Source of the DNA: an uncultured Clostridia bacterium
GTDB lineage: Bacteria > Bacillota > Clostridia > Christensenellales > Borkfalkiaceae
Length of the DNA stretch: 64,000 bases
NCBI GenBank assembly: GCA_934247225.1
Contig: CAKQJE010000002.1
Span: 135,265-199,264 of the forward strand
Direction: 5' to 3'
Part shown: positions 35,336 to 43,055 of the stretch, piece after piece
How positions within the stretch are numbered: the first letter of the stretch is position 1
Layout: each line of letters opens with the position of its first letter
Position numbers and translations under genes: made by a program
Notes under the pieces: model-generated
What the model was told of the DNA's origin: nothing
Database searches by the model: none
The model's input: the letters and a program-made list of their open reading frames with translations, nothing else

Positions 35336-35587
35336 TCATTTCCGCCGTCTGTAACGCTCTCTTGTCGCCAAGCCGCCCCTTATATGTCTTTCGGATAAAT
35401 TTACGTCCAGAGTTTTTCTCACCTCTTCGTAAAGATATTCGTCCAGATCTTTGAGTTTCACCGTCACGTCGTGATGAACGGTCGATTTTGAAACACCGAA
35501 CGCTTTCGCCGCGCTTCTTACCGTCGCCCCGTTCTTTAAAATATATTCCGCCTCTTTCAAAACTCTCTCGTCGATATCGTAATACAA
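35336..35587 (-). CDS. spoIIID: Stage III sporulation protein D
   Basis: Protein of 83 residues. The N-terminal DERVLKEAEYILKNGATVRS leads to the helix-turn-helix AAKAFGVSKSTVHHDVT, and the C-terminal LSERHIRGGLATRERY is the SpoIIID hallmark ('SERHIRGG-AT--KY'). SpoIIID is a mother-cell DNA-binding regulator active with sigma-E and needed for sigma-K gene switching. The start is TTG with a strong GGGAGGA site. The gene shows that the organism belongs to an endospore-forming lineage. No operon partner is seen. Confidence 0.96.
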   Translation of the reverse strand: MYYDIDERVLKEAEYILKNGATVRSAAKAFGVSKSTVHHDVTVKLKDLDEYLYEEVRKTLDVNLSERHIRGGLATRERYRRRK

Positions 35588-35680
35588 ATCGAATCCTCCC
35601 TCGTCTTATTTTATGCCGCACGTTCTCTGTTTAGGATATAACGGTATAAAACAAATGCGAAATGTAAACAATTCGCTTAT

Positions 35681-36490
35681 ATGAAAGAAATAGCAATGAA
35701 ATTGTTCCGACTTGTTTCCAAACCCGATCTGGGAGTTTTCTATCCCCTGATAGTTCCGTCCGCTATCGCGCTCGTGTTTTTATCGCTTTTTATAACGGGC
35801 ATATTCTGCTACCGCGTGAAAAGAGCCGATAAAACTTCGATACTTGCGCTGACTTTGTGCGTTTACACTCTTTCGGTTATAAAAACCATATGCGATCTCA
35901 TATCGAAACCGATTAAGCAGGGCTTCGTTTTATCGTGCATAGGCGGACTTTTTATGTCCGCTTTAAGCTTTGCTTTTTACGGTATTTTATGCCTGCAATA
36001 CAACGCCCGATTGAAGCTGAATATGCGAGAAAAACGACTTATAGACCGACTTTCGCGATCCGATGACGAAAAAACCGACGGCTTTAAGGGAAGCTTTGAC
36101 GACGAGTTTTTAAGTGGTGAAAACGACCTTGAACCGTCGCTTGTAAAACGCGCTTTTTCGGGCAGTCGTTTCGGCAGTCCTTTCGACACGCCCGTAAAAA
36201 GAGTCGAACGGCTCGGAACCTTTAAAGAGACCTTCAAAGCAGGCGGCGAAGGCGATGGAAGCGGCGAAAGCGACGTAACCCGATACGGAATAAACTTCTG
36301 CGAGATACTCGGCTATCTTGAAAATTTAAAGCGACACGAACTTACGGCAGACGAAAAAGCCCTTGTTTTTTCGCTCGAAACAAAGGCTGCAAGTTACTCG
36401 TCGAGAAGAATTTCCTGCGAAGAACGGAAAGAATTTTCCTCCGAACTTTTGCAGCTTATTAAGCTCGTCTCCAAATACAAAGCGTCTTAA
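35681..36490 (+). CDS. Membrane protein of unknown function
   Basis: Protein of 269 residues. Three hydrophobic segments at about 20-45, 52-72 and 83-106 (e.g. LIVPSAIALVFLSLFITGIF) are followed by a long charged, probably cytosolic tail. The tail is Ser/Gly/Asp-rich to about 200 and ends in helical NFCEILGYLENLKRHELTADE and EFSSELLQLIKLVSKYKAS. I do not recognise a family. There is no good Shine-Dalgarno; the start at 35681 or the Met at residue 6 are both possible. It is divergent from spoIIID and ends at a clear terminator, so it is a single-gene unit. Confidence 0.65.
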   Translation: MKEIAMKLFRLVSKPDLGVFYPLIVPSAIALVFLSLFITGIFCYRVKRADKTSILALTLCVYTLSVIKTICDLISKPIKQGFVLSCIGGLFMSALSFAFYGILCLQYNARLKLNMREKRLIDRLSRSDDEKTDGFKGSFDDEFLSGENDLEPSLVKRAFSGSRFGSPFDTPVKRVERLGTFKETFKAGGEGDGSGESDVTRYGINFCEILGYLENLKRHELTADEKALVFSLETKAASYSSRRISCEERKEFSSELLQLIKLVSKYKAS

Positions 36491-36497
36491 AACAATG

Positions 36498-36546
36498 AAA
36501 AAAGGTTGCAAATCCATCCGAAAAAGATAGAAATGCAACCTTTTTT
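36498..36546 (+). terminator. Terminator with the conserved ATCCGAAAARRTAGAAA loop
   Basis: AAAAAAGGTTGCA pairs with TGCAACCTTTTTT around a 23-nt loop, 8 nt after the membrane-protein stop. Its loop is nearly identical to that of the terminator at 41121-41166. Confidence 0.85.
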
Positions 36547-36550
36547 GTTG

Positions 36551-36627
36551 TCCCCCTTCTCCAAAGGGAGAAGGCTTTTTCGTCCTCTTCCGTCGGCTTC
36601 GCCGACCCTTTTTTAAAGGGAGAAGTT
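36551..36627. repeat. REP-like intergenic palindromes
   Basis: CTTCTCC-AAA-GGGAGAAG, then TCGGC-TTC-GCCGA and a second AAAGGGAGAAG. Such small GC-rich palindromes recur in gut Clostridial genomes; no gene is present. Confidence 0.45.
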
Positions 36628-36646
36628 ATGTCGGACAAGAATAAAA

Positions 36647-36682
36647 TTATAAATTCGTGACTATTTATAAATTCGTGACTAT
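36647..36682. repeat. Exact 18-bp tandem duplication at the serpin stop codon
   Basis: ATAGTCACGAATTTATAA occurs twice in tandem (minus strand). The first copy encodes the last residues and stop of the serpin; the second follows it directly. Confidence 0.85.
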
Positions 36683-37918
36683 GCCTAAAAATAACGGCAA
36701 ACCCGTGGAATTATCGACTATTCCGAACATAAACGGACGTTTCAAAATAATCGTATGCGTTTCGTCGGGTTGCGGGGCTACGTCGTTCCCTTTCATTCCG
36801 CCGAAAGAGATAGCGGCGGCTTTCGTTCCGTTTCTGTCAAGCTCTATCCTTGTTTTCTGCAAGAAATATCCGAGGTACAGATTATTGTCGTATACCGTTC
36901 TGCCCATTTTATCGAATTCCGCTTTGTCGCTGTCGAACGCCTTTTTTATACCAATCGAGTGAAGCTGCGAGGAAAGATTTGCGGAATAATCGAAAGTAAA
37001 CTCGGGAATACCGACGTTCACGAGAACCGATTTTCTGTTTTTAAAAGCGTTATAATACTTTTCGCCCGTTAAACTTCCGACAAAATCGTAAATATCCGTT
37101 CCCTCGTCCGGCAAAACCCCAAGGAAAGAATATTTTCCTCCGATATAATCTCTCAAAAAGCCTTGCGCGTTTTCAAAATCGAGATACGTATCCTCCGCGG
37201 AATGTAACATATCGACGCTTTTCGCCACGTTGTCGTAAGAGACGAAATTTCTTTTATAAATTTCGCTTTTCTTATATTTATTCTGCCATTTCGCATCGAA
37301 CATAAGCGCGTTTATCGCGTACAAAACATCTTCGCTGTCTATTCTTTGGATAATTTCGGGAATCATTCCTTCGGTCTTGTTCGCGCACCAATTATTTACG
37401 TCCTTAACGGTCTGTTCGTTGAAATCCGACTTATAAATTTCGGAATTATAAACTTCCTTAACCGTTTTGATATAATCCTCTTTAACGTTCACCGCCCCGT
37501 TTCTTACCCACACCGAGTCGGCAAGTCTGACGGTTTCGTCGCTTTTCGAAATGATACCGTTCAGAAACATATTTATATCGGTAATATTTCCGCCGAGAAC
37601 CTCCTCGAACTCGGCGAGAGTTTCGCCCTCTGCGCCGTTTGCGAGCATCGAAAGGCATATTGCCGCGGAAAGAGGCGAAACGAGCGTGTTGACGCCTTTT
37701 TTGTCTTTTACGACCTCTTTTAAAAGCTCCGTTCCGAAATTATCTATGCCTGAAACCATATCGCCCGAACTTTCGCCGATATTTTTCGAAAACGATATAG
37801 CGGCGGTAAGCTCTTCGGCTTTTATCTTTTTCTTAACGTACTTACACGAGCCGAAAAACATCGCGCCCGTGAAAATCGCCATACTAAAAGCCGCGATTTT
37901 CAGTATTTTTTTCTTCAT
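36665..37918 (-). CDS. Serpin lipoprotein (serine protease inhibitor)
   Basis: Protein of 417 residues with a signal peptide and lipobox FGSC near residue 25, so it is displayed outside the membrane. Serpin motifs: NTLVSPLSAAICLSMLANGA ('N-v-SP-Si---L-ml--GA'), NALMFDAKWQNKY ('na-yFk-~W---F'), hinge LDRNGTKAAAIS and C-terminal KRPFMFGIVDNSTGLPLFLG ('rPF-f-i-d--t---lF-G'). The hinge fits inhibitory serpins (E-x-G-T-x-A-A). The reactive loop contains SFGGMKGNDVAPQ; the P1 residue cannot be fixed by eye. Gut bacterial serpins block host or competitor proteases. A strong promoter and GGAGG precede it. Confidence 0.95.
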   Translation of the reverse strand: MKKKILKIAAFSMAIFTGAMFFGSCKYVKKKIKAEELTAAISFSKNIGESSGDMVSGIDNFGTELLKEVVKDKKGVNTLVSPLSAAICLSMLANGAEGETLAEFEEVLGGNITDINMFLNGIISKSDETVRLADSVWVRNGAVNVKEDYIKTVKEVYNSEIYKSDFNEQTVKDVNNWCANKTEGMIPEIIQRIDSEDVLYAINALMFDAKWQNKYKKSEIYKRNFVSYDNVAKSVDMLHSAEDTYLDFENAQGFLRDYIGGKYSFLGVLPDEGTDIYDFVGSLTGEKYYNAFKNRKSVLVNVGIPEFTFDYSANLSSQLHSIGIKKAFDSDKAEFDKMGRTVYDNNLYLGYFLQKTRIELDRNGTKAAAISFGGMKGNDVAPQPDETHTIILKRPFMFGIVDNSTGLPLFLGIVTNL

Positions 37919-37966
37919 ACGCGCCTCCTTTTCCCCGATACGGTTTCATTTTCGGGTTCCGAAAGA

Positions 37967-37995
37967 ATTTTAACATACCGAACGGGATTTGTCAA
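37967..37995 (-). promoter_or_regulatory. Sigma-A promoter of the serpin gene
   Basis: TTGACA (37990-37995), a 17-nt spacer and TAAAAT (37967-37972) on the minus strand. Confidence 0.8.
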
Positions 37996-38094
37996 TACCG
38001 GATTTTATTTTCGCCGTTATCATACGCACGCTTTCGGACGAATATAACAAGTTTTTTATTCGTTTTCGGTAAAATATAAAATCCGAAAAAACAT

Positions 38095-38125
38095 AAGGCG
38101 GGTTGAATTTCAATCAATCCGCCTT
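38095..38125 (-). terminator. Probable terminator of the xre gene
   Basis: AAGGCGGGTTGA pairs with TCAATCCGCCTT (one wobble) around a 7-nt loop, directly after the CDS. A T6 tract follows after a short gap on the minus strand. Confidence 0.55.
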
Positions 38126-38332
38126 TTATTCTGCATTTTTTTCGTGACCTATAAGTTCTTCTATCGTAATTCCGTAACAATCGGCGAGCAGAACGCATTG
38201 CCACACGTTCGGAATTCCTTTGTCAAGCTCGATCCAGCTTATCGTGTTTTGCGGCAGCCCCGTGGCTTTGGAAACCTGCGTCTGAGAAGCTCCGAAAGCG
38301 AGTCTCGCGTTTCTTATTTCTTTTCCGTACAT
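38126..38332 (-). CDS. XRE/Cro-CI family repressor
   Basis: Sixty-eight residues from the ATG at 38332 (MYGKEIRNARL), chosen for its GAGGT site; the longer frame to 38353 lacks one. A single helix-turn-helix: IRNARLAFGASQTQVSKATGL, PQNTISWIELDKGIPNVWQC, then LLADCYGITIEELIGHEKN. It is divergent from the collagen-like gene, and two identical palindromes lie in the shared control region. It is most likely a repressor of both genes. Confidence 0.88.
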   Translation of the reverse strand: MYGKEIRNARLAFGASQTQVSKATGLPQNTISWIELDKGIPNVWQCVLLADCYGITIEELIGHEKNAE

Positions 38333-38364
38333 CTTATTACCTCGCTTGTTCACAACTTAATTTT

Positions 38365-38378
38365 AGCAAAATATTGCT
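38365..38378. promoter_or_regulatory. Operator 1, AGCAA-N4-TTGCT
   Basis: AGCAAAATATTGCT, overlapping the probable -10 (TAAAAT, minus strand) of the xre gene. It matches operator 2 in both half-sites. Confidence 0.65.
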
Positions 38379-38386
38379 TAAAATAC

Positions 38387-38415
38387 TTGACTTAGCAATA
38401 TCTTGCTGATATAAT
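38387..38415 (+). promoter_or_regulatory. Upstream promoter with operator 2 in its spacer
   Basis: TTGACT (38387-38392), 17 nt, TATAAT (38410-38415). The palindrome AGCAATATCTTGCT (38394-38407) fills the spacer, so bound repressor would block it. Confidence 0.75.
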
Positions 38416-38507
38416 GACATTTGATAATATGTTGATATTGTATATGTCCGACTCATATAATATTGCGTCGGACTCCCGCACGAGGACAACGTTTTTGTAA
38501 AAAAACG

Positions 38508-38536
38508 TTGACAATATTTCCCGACTATGCTACAAT
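38508..38536 (+). promoter_or_regulatory. Promoter of the collagen-like gene
   Basis: TTGACA (38508-38513), 17 nt, TACAAT (38531-38536). A hairpin (AACGTTTTT/AAAAACGTT, about 38489-38509) ends at the -35. The leader to the ATG is about 140 nt. Confidence 0.75.
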
Positions 38537-38685
38537 ACACACACAATTGTTCGTTAAATTTATTATTCGATGAACGGTTTCAATCGGAAGGTTCGTAGGA
38601 AAAACTGCGAACGCCGTATAATTTCGTAACCATGCGGACGAAAATATTTCGTTTGCGGTTAAAATATTTTTTTGGAGGAATTCAA

Positions 38686-41007
38686 ATGAAGAAATTATGG
38701 GTAGGACTTATTGCTGCCGGTTTAGTTGCAGCCATAAGCGTTCCGGTCATAGTAAACGTTACCAAAAACAATTCTAAGACCGAACAGGAAAAGGTGTATG
38801 CCGCTTATGTTACATACGCCGAAGCAGCAGGAGACAAAGCTCTCTCGTACGAAGAATGGCTCAAAACCATCAAGGGCGAGAAAGGCGAAAAAGGCGACAA
38901 GGGCGATAAAGGCGAAAAAGGCGCACAGGGCGAACAAGGTGTCCAGGGCGAGAAAGGCGAAAAGGGTGACAAAGGCGACACCGGCGCCAAAGGCGAAAAG
39001 GGCGATAAAGGCGAAAAAGGAGACAAGGGCGACAAAGGTTCCACAGGTCTTACCGGTGCCAAAGGCGACAAGGGTGACAAAGGCGACACCGGCGCACAAG
39101 GCGAACAAGGTATCCAAGGCGAGAAAGGCGAAAAAGGTGACAAAGGCGAACAAGGCGAAGCGGGACGTATCGGTTTTATGATAAGAAATGCGGATGAGCT
39201 TATCGCTGTTGCAGGAATCGACAATGCATATATCGTTTTAATGAACAATATCGATCTTGGAGACAAAACGATCGCGATCGATAAGAGCACAACTCTCAAC
39301 GCAACGGGGAAAACTATAACAAACGCCAACGATTTCTGGGATGAGGCTAACTACAACTGGTCTCTCATAAGCGCAAGAGCAGGTTCGGACCTTACTATCG
39401 AAGGCGGTAATTTCATAGCAAAAGAAAACGATTGCTTCGCCGTTGACGTTCAGGACGGATCAACCGTAATCATCAAAGACGGAAAGTTTGTCGGCAACCT
39501 TGACGCCGTTTACGTTTACGAAGGAACGGCTATAATAGAAGGCGGATTCTTTGATATTCAACAAAAAGACGACGCTCATCCTTACGGTTTCGTTCTTAAC
39601 TGCTACGACGCAAACAGAGCAAACGGCACTGCGAAAATTGTCGTTACAGGCGGTACGTTCGTAAACTTCAACCCTGCAGATTGCTGGGCTGAAGGCGAGC
39701 ACACCAACTTCGTTGCAGACGACTACACGGTTGTTTCCGAAACTCAAGCTAACGGCGACGTCTGGTATACTGTTGTTAAGGAAGAAAGAGGAAAGACTTT
39801 CACTGAAGGTACGCATACTCTTAGCGAGGGCATCATTGCAAACTTACCCGACTCTGTTGCCGTAAAGGCTTCCGGCGCAAACACTATGGTTACAATTACG
39901 GGCGGTACTTTTGACGGTGGCGCAGGCGGCGATAATCAGTGCGTACATGCAAGCAACGGAGCTACGGTTGTTATCAAAGGCGGCACTTTCACTGTCGGAG
40001 CAGATGCAAAAGGATACGGAAACTCCGTTATTGAAACAAACGGAGGACATATCGTTATCGAAGGCGGTTTCTTCAAGACCGATTATGCATATAACGGTTT
40101 TTACTATGTTCTTAACCAGAACAACAAAAATCCCGGTACCATAACCGTTAAAGGCGGCACTTTCGTAAACTACGATCCGTCCAAAGGCGACGACAACCTT
40201 AAAGGCAACTTTGTTTCCGAGGGCTATACGGTTATTGCCGAGAAAAAGGACGAAAACACCACTTGGTACACTGTCGTTGAGGGCAGCGGAAAAGGCGAGG
40301 CTGTCGGAACCGACGAGGATCTCAATGATGCCATAACGAGCAACGATAAAGTCACCGTTAAGATCACGAACGACGGCACTTACACTCTTCCGTCTCTTGA
40401 CGGCAAGGACGTTACGATTATCGGAACGAAAGATACCGTTATCGATATGAAAGGCGTGGTAAACAAAGCCTCCAACGTTTCTATGGAAGGCGTAACCGTT
40501 GAATTTGCAAACGAAACGTATAAAGGTTTCCAGCATACGGGCAAACTTGTTTACAAGAACTGCACCATAAAAGGTTTGCAGTTCCTTTATGCCGACGAAG
40601 TTGAGTTTATCTCTTGCGAGTTCACTCAGGATCAAGACGACGCTTATCATTTATGGACGTATGCGGCAAAGAACGTTACTTTCACCGATTGCGATTTCAG
40701 GAGCACCGGTTGCAGTAAAGCAGTTCTTTGCTATACGGACGGTGTTGACGGACTTACGCTTACCCGTACCTTTAACAATTGTAGATTTACTGCAGAAGGC
40801 ACGGCAGAAAAGTCAGCGATAATGATCAATCCTTCGGCAAACGGAACGAATACATACGTTATCAATATTAACAATTGTACCGCAACGGGTTATGCCGAAA
40901 ACGGAATCGCAGGTCAGACTATCGTAGGTATCAAAGAGACGGTTAAGGATAACATAACCGTAAACATCACAGACGAAAACGGCACAAAAACCGTTTACAC
41001 TCACTAA
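38686..41007 (+). CDS. Secreted collagen-like protein with beta-helix-type C-terminus
   Basis: 773 residues from the ATG at 38686, which has GGAGG; the ORF extends upstream without support. A signal segment (MKKLWVGLIAAGLVAAISVP) and linker lead to ALSYEEWLKTIK and 33 uninterrupted Gly-X-Y triplets at residues 64-162 (mostly GEK, GDK, GEQ, GAQ), which should form a charged collagen triple helix. The remaining 610 residues hold short beta repeats with ITGGTF, VIKGGTF and IEGGFF motifs and two copies of GYTVI/V...WYTVV, as in right-handed beta-helices. There is no lipobox or LPXTG; the first hydrophobic segment may be an anchor. It is probably a trimeric surface fibre involved in adhesion. Confidence 0.88.
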   Translation: MKKLWVGLIAAGLVAAISVPVIVNVTKNNSKTEQEKVYAAYVTYAEAAGDKALSYEEWLKTIKGEKGEKGDKGDKGEKGAQGEQGVQGEKGEKGDKGDTGAKGEKGDKGEKGDKGDKGSTGLTGAKGDKGDKGDTGAQGEQGIQGEKGEKGDKGEQGEAGRIGFMIRNADELIAVAGIDNAYIVLMNNIDLGDKTIAIDKSTTLNATGKTITNANDFWDEANYNWSLISARAGSDLTIEGGNFIAKENDCFAVDVQDGSTVIIKDGKFVGNLDAVYVYEGTAIIEGGFFDIQQKDDAHPYGFVLNCYDANRANGTAKIVVTGGTFVNFNPADCWAEGEHTNFVADDYTVVSETQANGDVWYTVVKEERGKTFTEGTHTLSEGIIANLPDSVAVKASGANTMVTITGGTFDGGAGGDNQCVHASNGATVVIKGGTFTVGADAKGYGNSVIETNGGHIVIEGGFFKTDYAYNGFYYVLNQNNKNPGTITVKGGTFVNYDPSKGDDNLKGNFVSEGYTVIAEKKDENTTWYTVVEGSGKGEAVGTDEDLNDAITSNDKVTVKITNDGTYTLPSLDGKDVTIIGTKDTVIDMKGVVNKASNVSMEGVTVEFANETYKGFQHTGKLVYKNCTIKGLQFLYADEVEFISCEFTQDQDDAYHLWTYAAKNVTFTDCDFRSTGCSKAVLCYTDGVDGLTLTRTFNNCRFTAEGTAEKSAIMINPSANGTNTYVININNCTATGYAENGIAGQTIVGIKETVKDNITVNITDENGTKTVYTH

Positions 41008-41120
41008 AAACACTGAAAATCATGGCAATTTCGGGAGTTTCTAAGCGCTTTTAAAGGCGGAAGCTCCAATAACGCCTGAAAAAATTTAGAATGGGGCTGT
41101 AAAAAAACGGCAAAATAAAG

Positions 41121-41166
41121 AAAGACTGCCACTCTATCCGAAAAGGTAGAAATGCAGTCTTTTTTA
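41121..41166 (+). terminator. Terminator with conserved loop, collagen-like gene
   Basis: AAAGACTGC pairs with GCAGTCTTT, followed by T5. The loop shares ATCCGAAAARRTAGAAATGCA-type sequence with the terminator at 36498-36546, while the stem bases differ in a paired way. Confidence 0.8.
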
Positions 41167-41261
41167 TTACCTTCTCCTCTCGAAGAAGTCAAAAGTATGA
41201 TTAGAGCAAACAAATTGAAAGGCTTCCCAAAACTGAAGAAGAAATTTTAATGCGAAAAAGT

Positions 41262-41392
41262 AACTCCGGGGGGAAGCTGGCGCGTAGCGGCTGATGAGGG
41301 GTTGAGTAAAAAAGCTTGCATAAGCCGAAAGCTTTGCTTGTTCTTTCTCAAAATACAAAGTTTTCGGCAGGCGGGCGAACAATGTTCGCCCC
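41262..41392. repeat. REP-like repeats
   Basis: It contains a GC-rich block (CTCCGGGGGGAAGCTGG and GCGCGTAGCGGC) and the hairpin GGGCGAAC-AAT-GTTCGCCC (41374-41392), a type of intergenic repeat common in gut Firmicutes. No gene. Confidence 0.45.
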
Positions 41393-41521
41393 ACATATTT
41401 TTGCCGATTAAGAAGACCTGAAACGGCAGTTAATCGACTCCTTGTTTTATTTTGGTTGTGGTAAATTCATTGTACACAAAAATTGCTATGTTGTCTATTT
41501 TTTTTAGGTGTTGCACTTCAT

Positions 41522-41653
41522 ATGATAAACTATCGACCCGCACAGCCCGAAGGCGAATAATATCAGGAAATCTTCGTTGCGGAAGGCTACAAGGTAGTTA
41601 AAGAAACACAGGATAACGGCGACATCCGGTACACCGTTGTTGTCGACGAATAA
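41522..41653 (+). pseudogene. C-terminal fragment of a collagen-like/beta-helix paralogue
   Basis: Reads INYRPAQPEGE, an in-frame TAA, then YQEIFVAEGYKVVKETQDNG and DIRYTVVVDE before the stop. It aligns with FVNYDPSK...GNFVSEGYTVI and NGDVWYTVV of the intact protein upstream. It is the 3' end of a second family member that was otherwise lost, and it keeps its own terminator. Confidence 0.8.
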
Positions 41654-41715
41654 TTAAACAAAAAACATCTGTAAACGATTGATTTTACAATCGACAGATA
41701 AACTTGTTTCGTATA

Positions 41716-41790
41716 AATAAAACGAACCGAGGCTTGACGACGTATTTTTAACAGATACGACGTTCGGCTCACGGTTCGTTTTATTTTTGT
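41716..41790 (+). terminator. Long terminator hairpin after the paralogue fragment
   Basis: A perfect 14-bp stem (41716-41729 with 41772-41785) with further pairing inside and T5 after it. Confidence 0.75.
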
Positions 41791-41871
41791 TCGGAATATG
41801 CGGGTTTGCAGCCGTTTCGGCTGCAAACCCGCGCAATGTACTCCGAAAAAGCGATTTTACCGAGCGGGATT

Positions 41872-43044
41872 TTATTTGCCCGATCCCGCAATTTCTTTAA
41901 ACTGCTCGTCGGTAAAATTCCGAAACTGACACGCCGCGTCCAGATAGACAACGGCAAAGTAATTGTCGCCGTTTTCGAGCGATTTTTTATACAGTTTTTC
42001 CGCTCGTCTCGCCGCGCTTTTTTTGCCTGTTTTTCTGCAAATACCCGCAATTTCGCAAATTTTTATCGTGCGGGACAGATAATACGAGTATCGCCCGAGA
42101 TTATCGCCGTCGAAAAACCGTTCGAGACAGCGAAAGTTTTTCTCGTGAAGCAACCCCTCTTCTTCCCCGTCCTCGTCGTCTTTGAGGGATTTCAGCCGCT
42201 CGCTATACTCGTTCTGCATTTCCGCCACAATGCTTATCGGAAAGGAAATTCTCCGCTTGAAATATTTGTCGTCGAGTTTTTCGTTCTCCCCGAAAGCTTT
42301 GCGATTGCTTTCACGGTCGTCGTCCTCTTCGTCTTCCTCTTCTTCCTCTTCGTCATCTTCCTCTTCTTCGTCGTCCTCGTCCTCTTCTTCGTCACTGTCG
42401 TCGTCGGGCTTCCCGTCGTCGGCGGCTTCATTCTCTTCGTCGGCTTCATTCTCTTCGTCGTCATCGTCGTCGAATACATTTCCGAAAGAGTTATCGCAAC
42501 CGCACAATTCCGCGAATGCGGAAGTTTCGGTGTAAAGATATCTGCCGCCGAGATTTTTAAGCACGCCCATACCGACAAGATATTCGAGAATTTTCGCGGC
42601 GTCGGAATAGGATAAGGAAAATTGATTTCCGAGAGAAGGCTGGGCGATCACCCTGCTGCTTCTGAAAAAATGCAGGAGTTTACTGCGAAAATACCGTTTG
42701 TACGGCGATTTGTTCTCCAATTCGGAAATAAGTTTGTCGAGCGCGGCGGCGTTTTTTTCGGACTTTTCTTTGCGCAAGCGAAGCTCTTCCGAGAGTTTAT
42801 CGAGGCGCGCGCTCAGGCTGTTGTAATCCCGTCTTTCGTCCGAAATTTTCCGCGGTTTTATGGCGGCGGCGACGAAGTTCAACCCGTCTTTAAGCTCTAT
42901 CGCGCCGTCCTGTTCCATTTCGGAAAGAAGCCCTCGGACGGTCTGATAATCCGCGGAAAACTCCGCCTGCAAAAAGGGAACGGTTACCGAGCCGCGGCTA
43001 AAAAGCAATTCCTGTATCGCCTGTTTGTTTATTTTCGTTTCCAC
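41872..43044 (-). CDS. Twin winged-helix protein with long acidic stretch
   Basis: Protein of 390 residues. Two small winged-helix units resemble FtsK-gamma/MarR-like folds: residues 5-55 (KQAIQELLFSRGSVTVPFLQ, then FSADYQTVRGLLSEMEQDGAIEL) and about 118-168 (KLLHFFRSSRVIAQPSLGNQ, YSDAAKILEYLVGMGVL). A coiled coil (SLSARLDKLSEELRLRKEK) lies between them. Residues about 195-250 are almost pure Asp/Glu. A helical tail with an SEL1/TPR-like look (RAEKLYKKSLENGDNYFAVV) ends the protein. It is the last gene of the ClpP-VirD4-like operon, 11 nt after the ATPase. No family assigned; a DNA-binding or substrate-adaptor role is an inference. Confidence 0.6.
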   Translation of the reverse strand: METKINKQAIQELLFSRGSVTVPFLQAEFSADYQTVRGLLSEMEQDGAIELKDGLNFVAAAIKPRKISDERRDYNSLSARLDKLSEELRLRKEKSEKNAAALDKLISELENKSPYKRYFRSKLLHFFRSSRVIAQPSLGNQFSLSYSDAAKILEYLVGMGVLKNLGGRYLYTETSAFAELCGCDNSFGNVFDDDDDEENEADEENEAADDGKPDDDSDEEEDEDDEEEEDDEEEEEEDEEDDDRESNRKAFGENEKLDDKYFKRRISFPISIVAEMQNEYSERLKSLKDDEDGEEEGLLHEKNFRCLERFFDGDNLGRYSYYLSRTIKICEIAGICRKTGKKSAARRAEKLYKKSLENGDNYFAVVYLDAACQFRNFTDEQFKEIAGSGK

Positions 43045-43055
43045 TCCGCACCTCC

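Noticed and set aside
38722..39329. Long minus-strand frames (one with regular PLSPLSP repeats) across the collagen region
   Set aside because: They are shadows of the Gly-X-Y coding repeats; the plus frame has SD, signal peptide and meaningful repeats.
42182..42535. Ser-rich plus-strand frame with a long poly-Ser run
   Set aside because: It is the antisense shadow of the Asp/Glu-rich stretch of the minus-strand gene at 41872-43044; the GAT/GAA codons read as TCx on the other strand.
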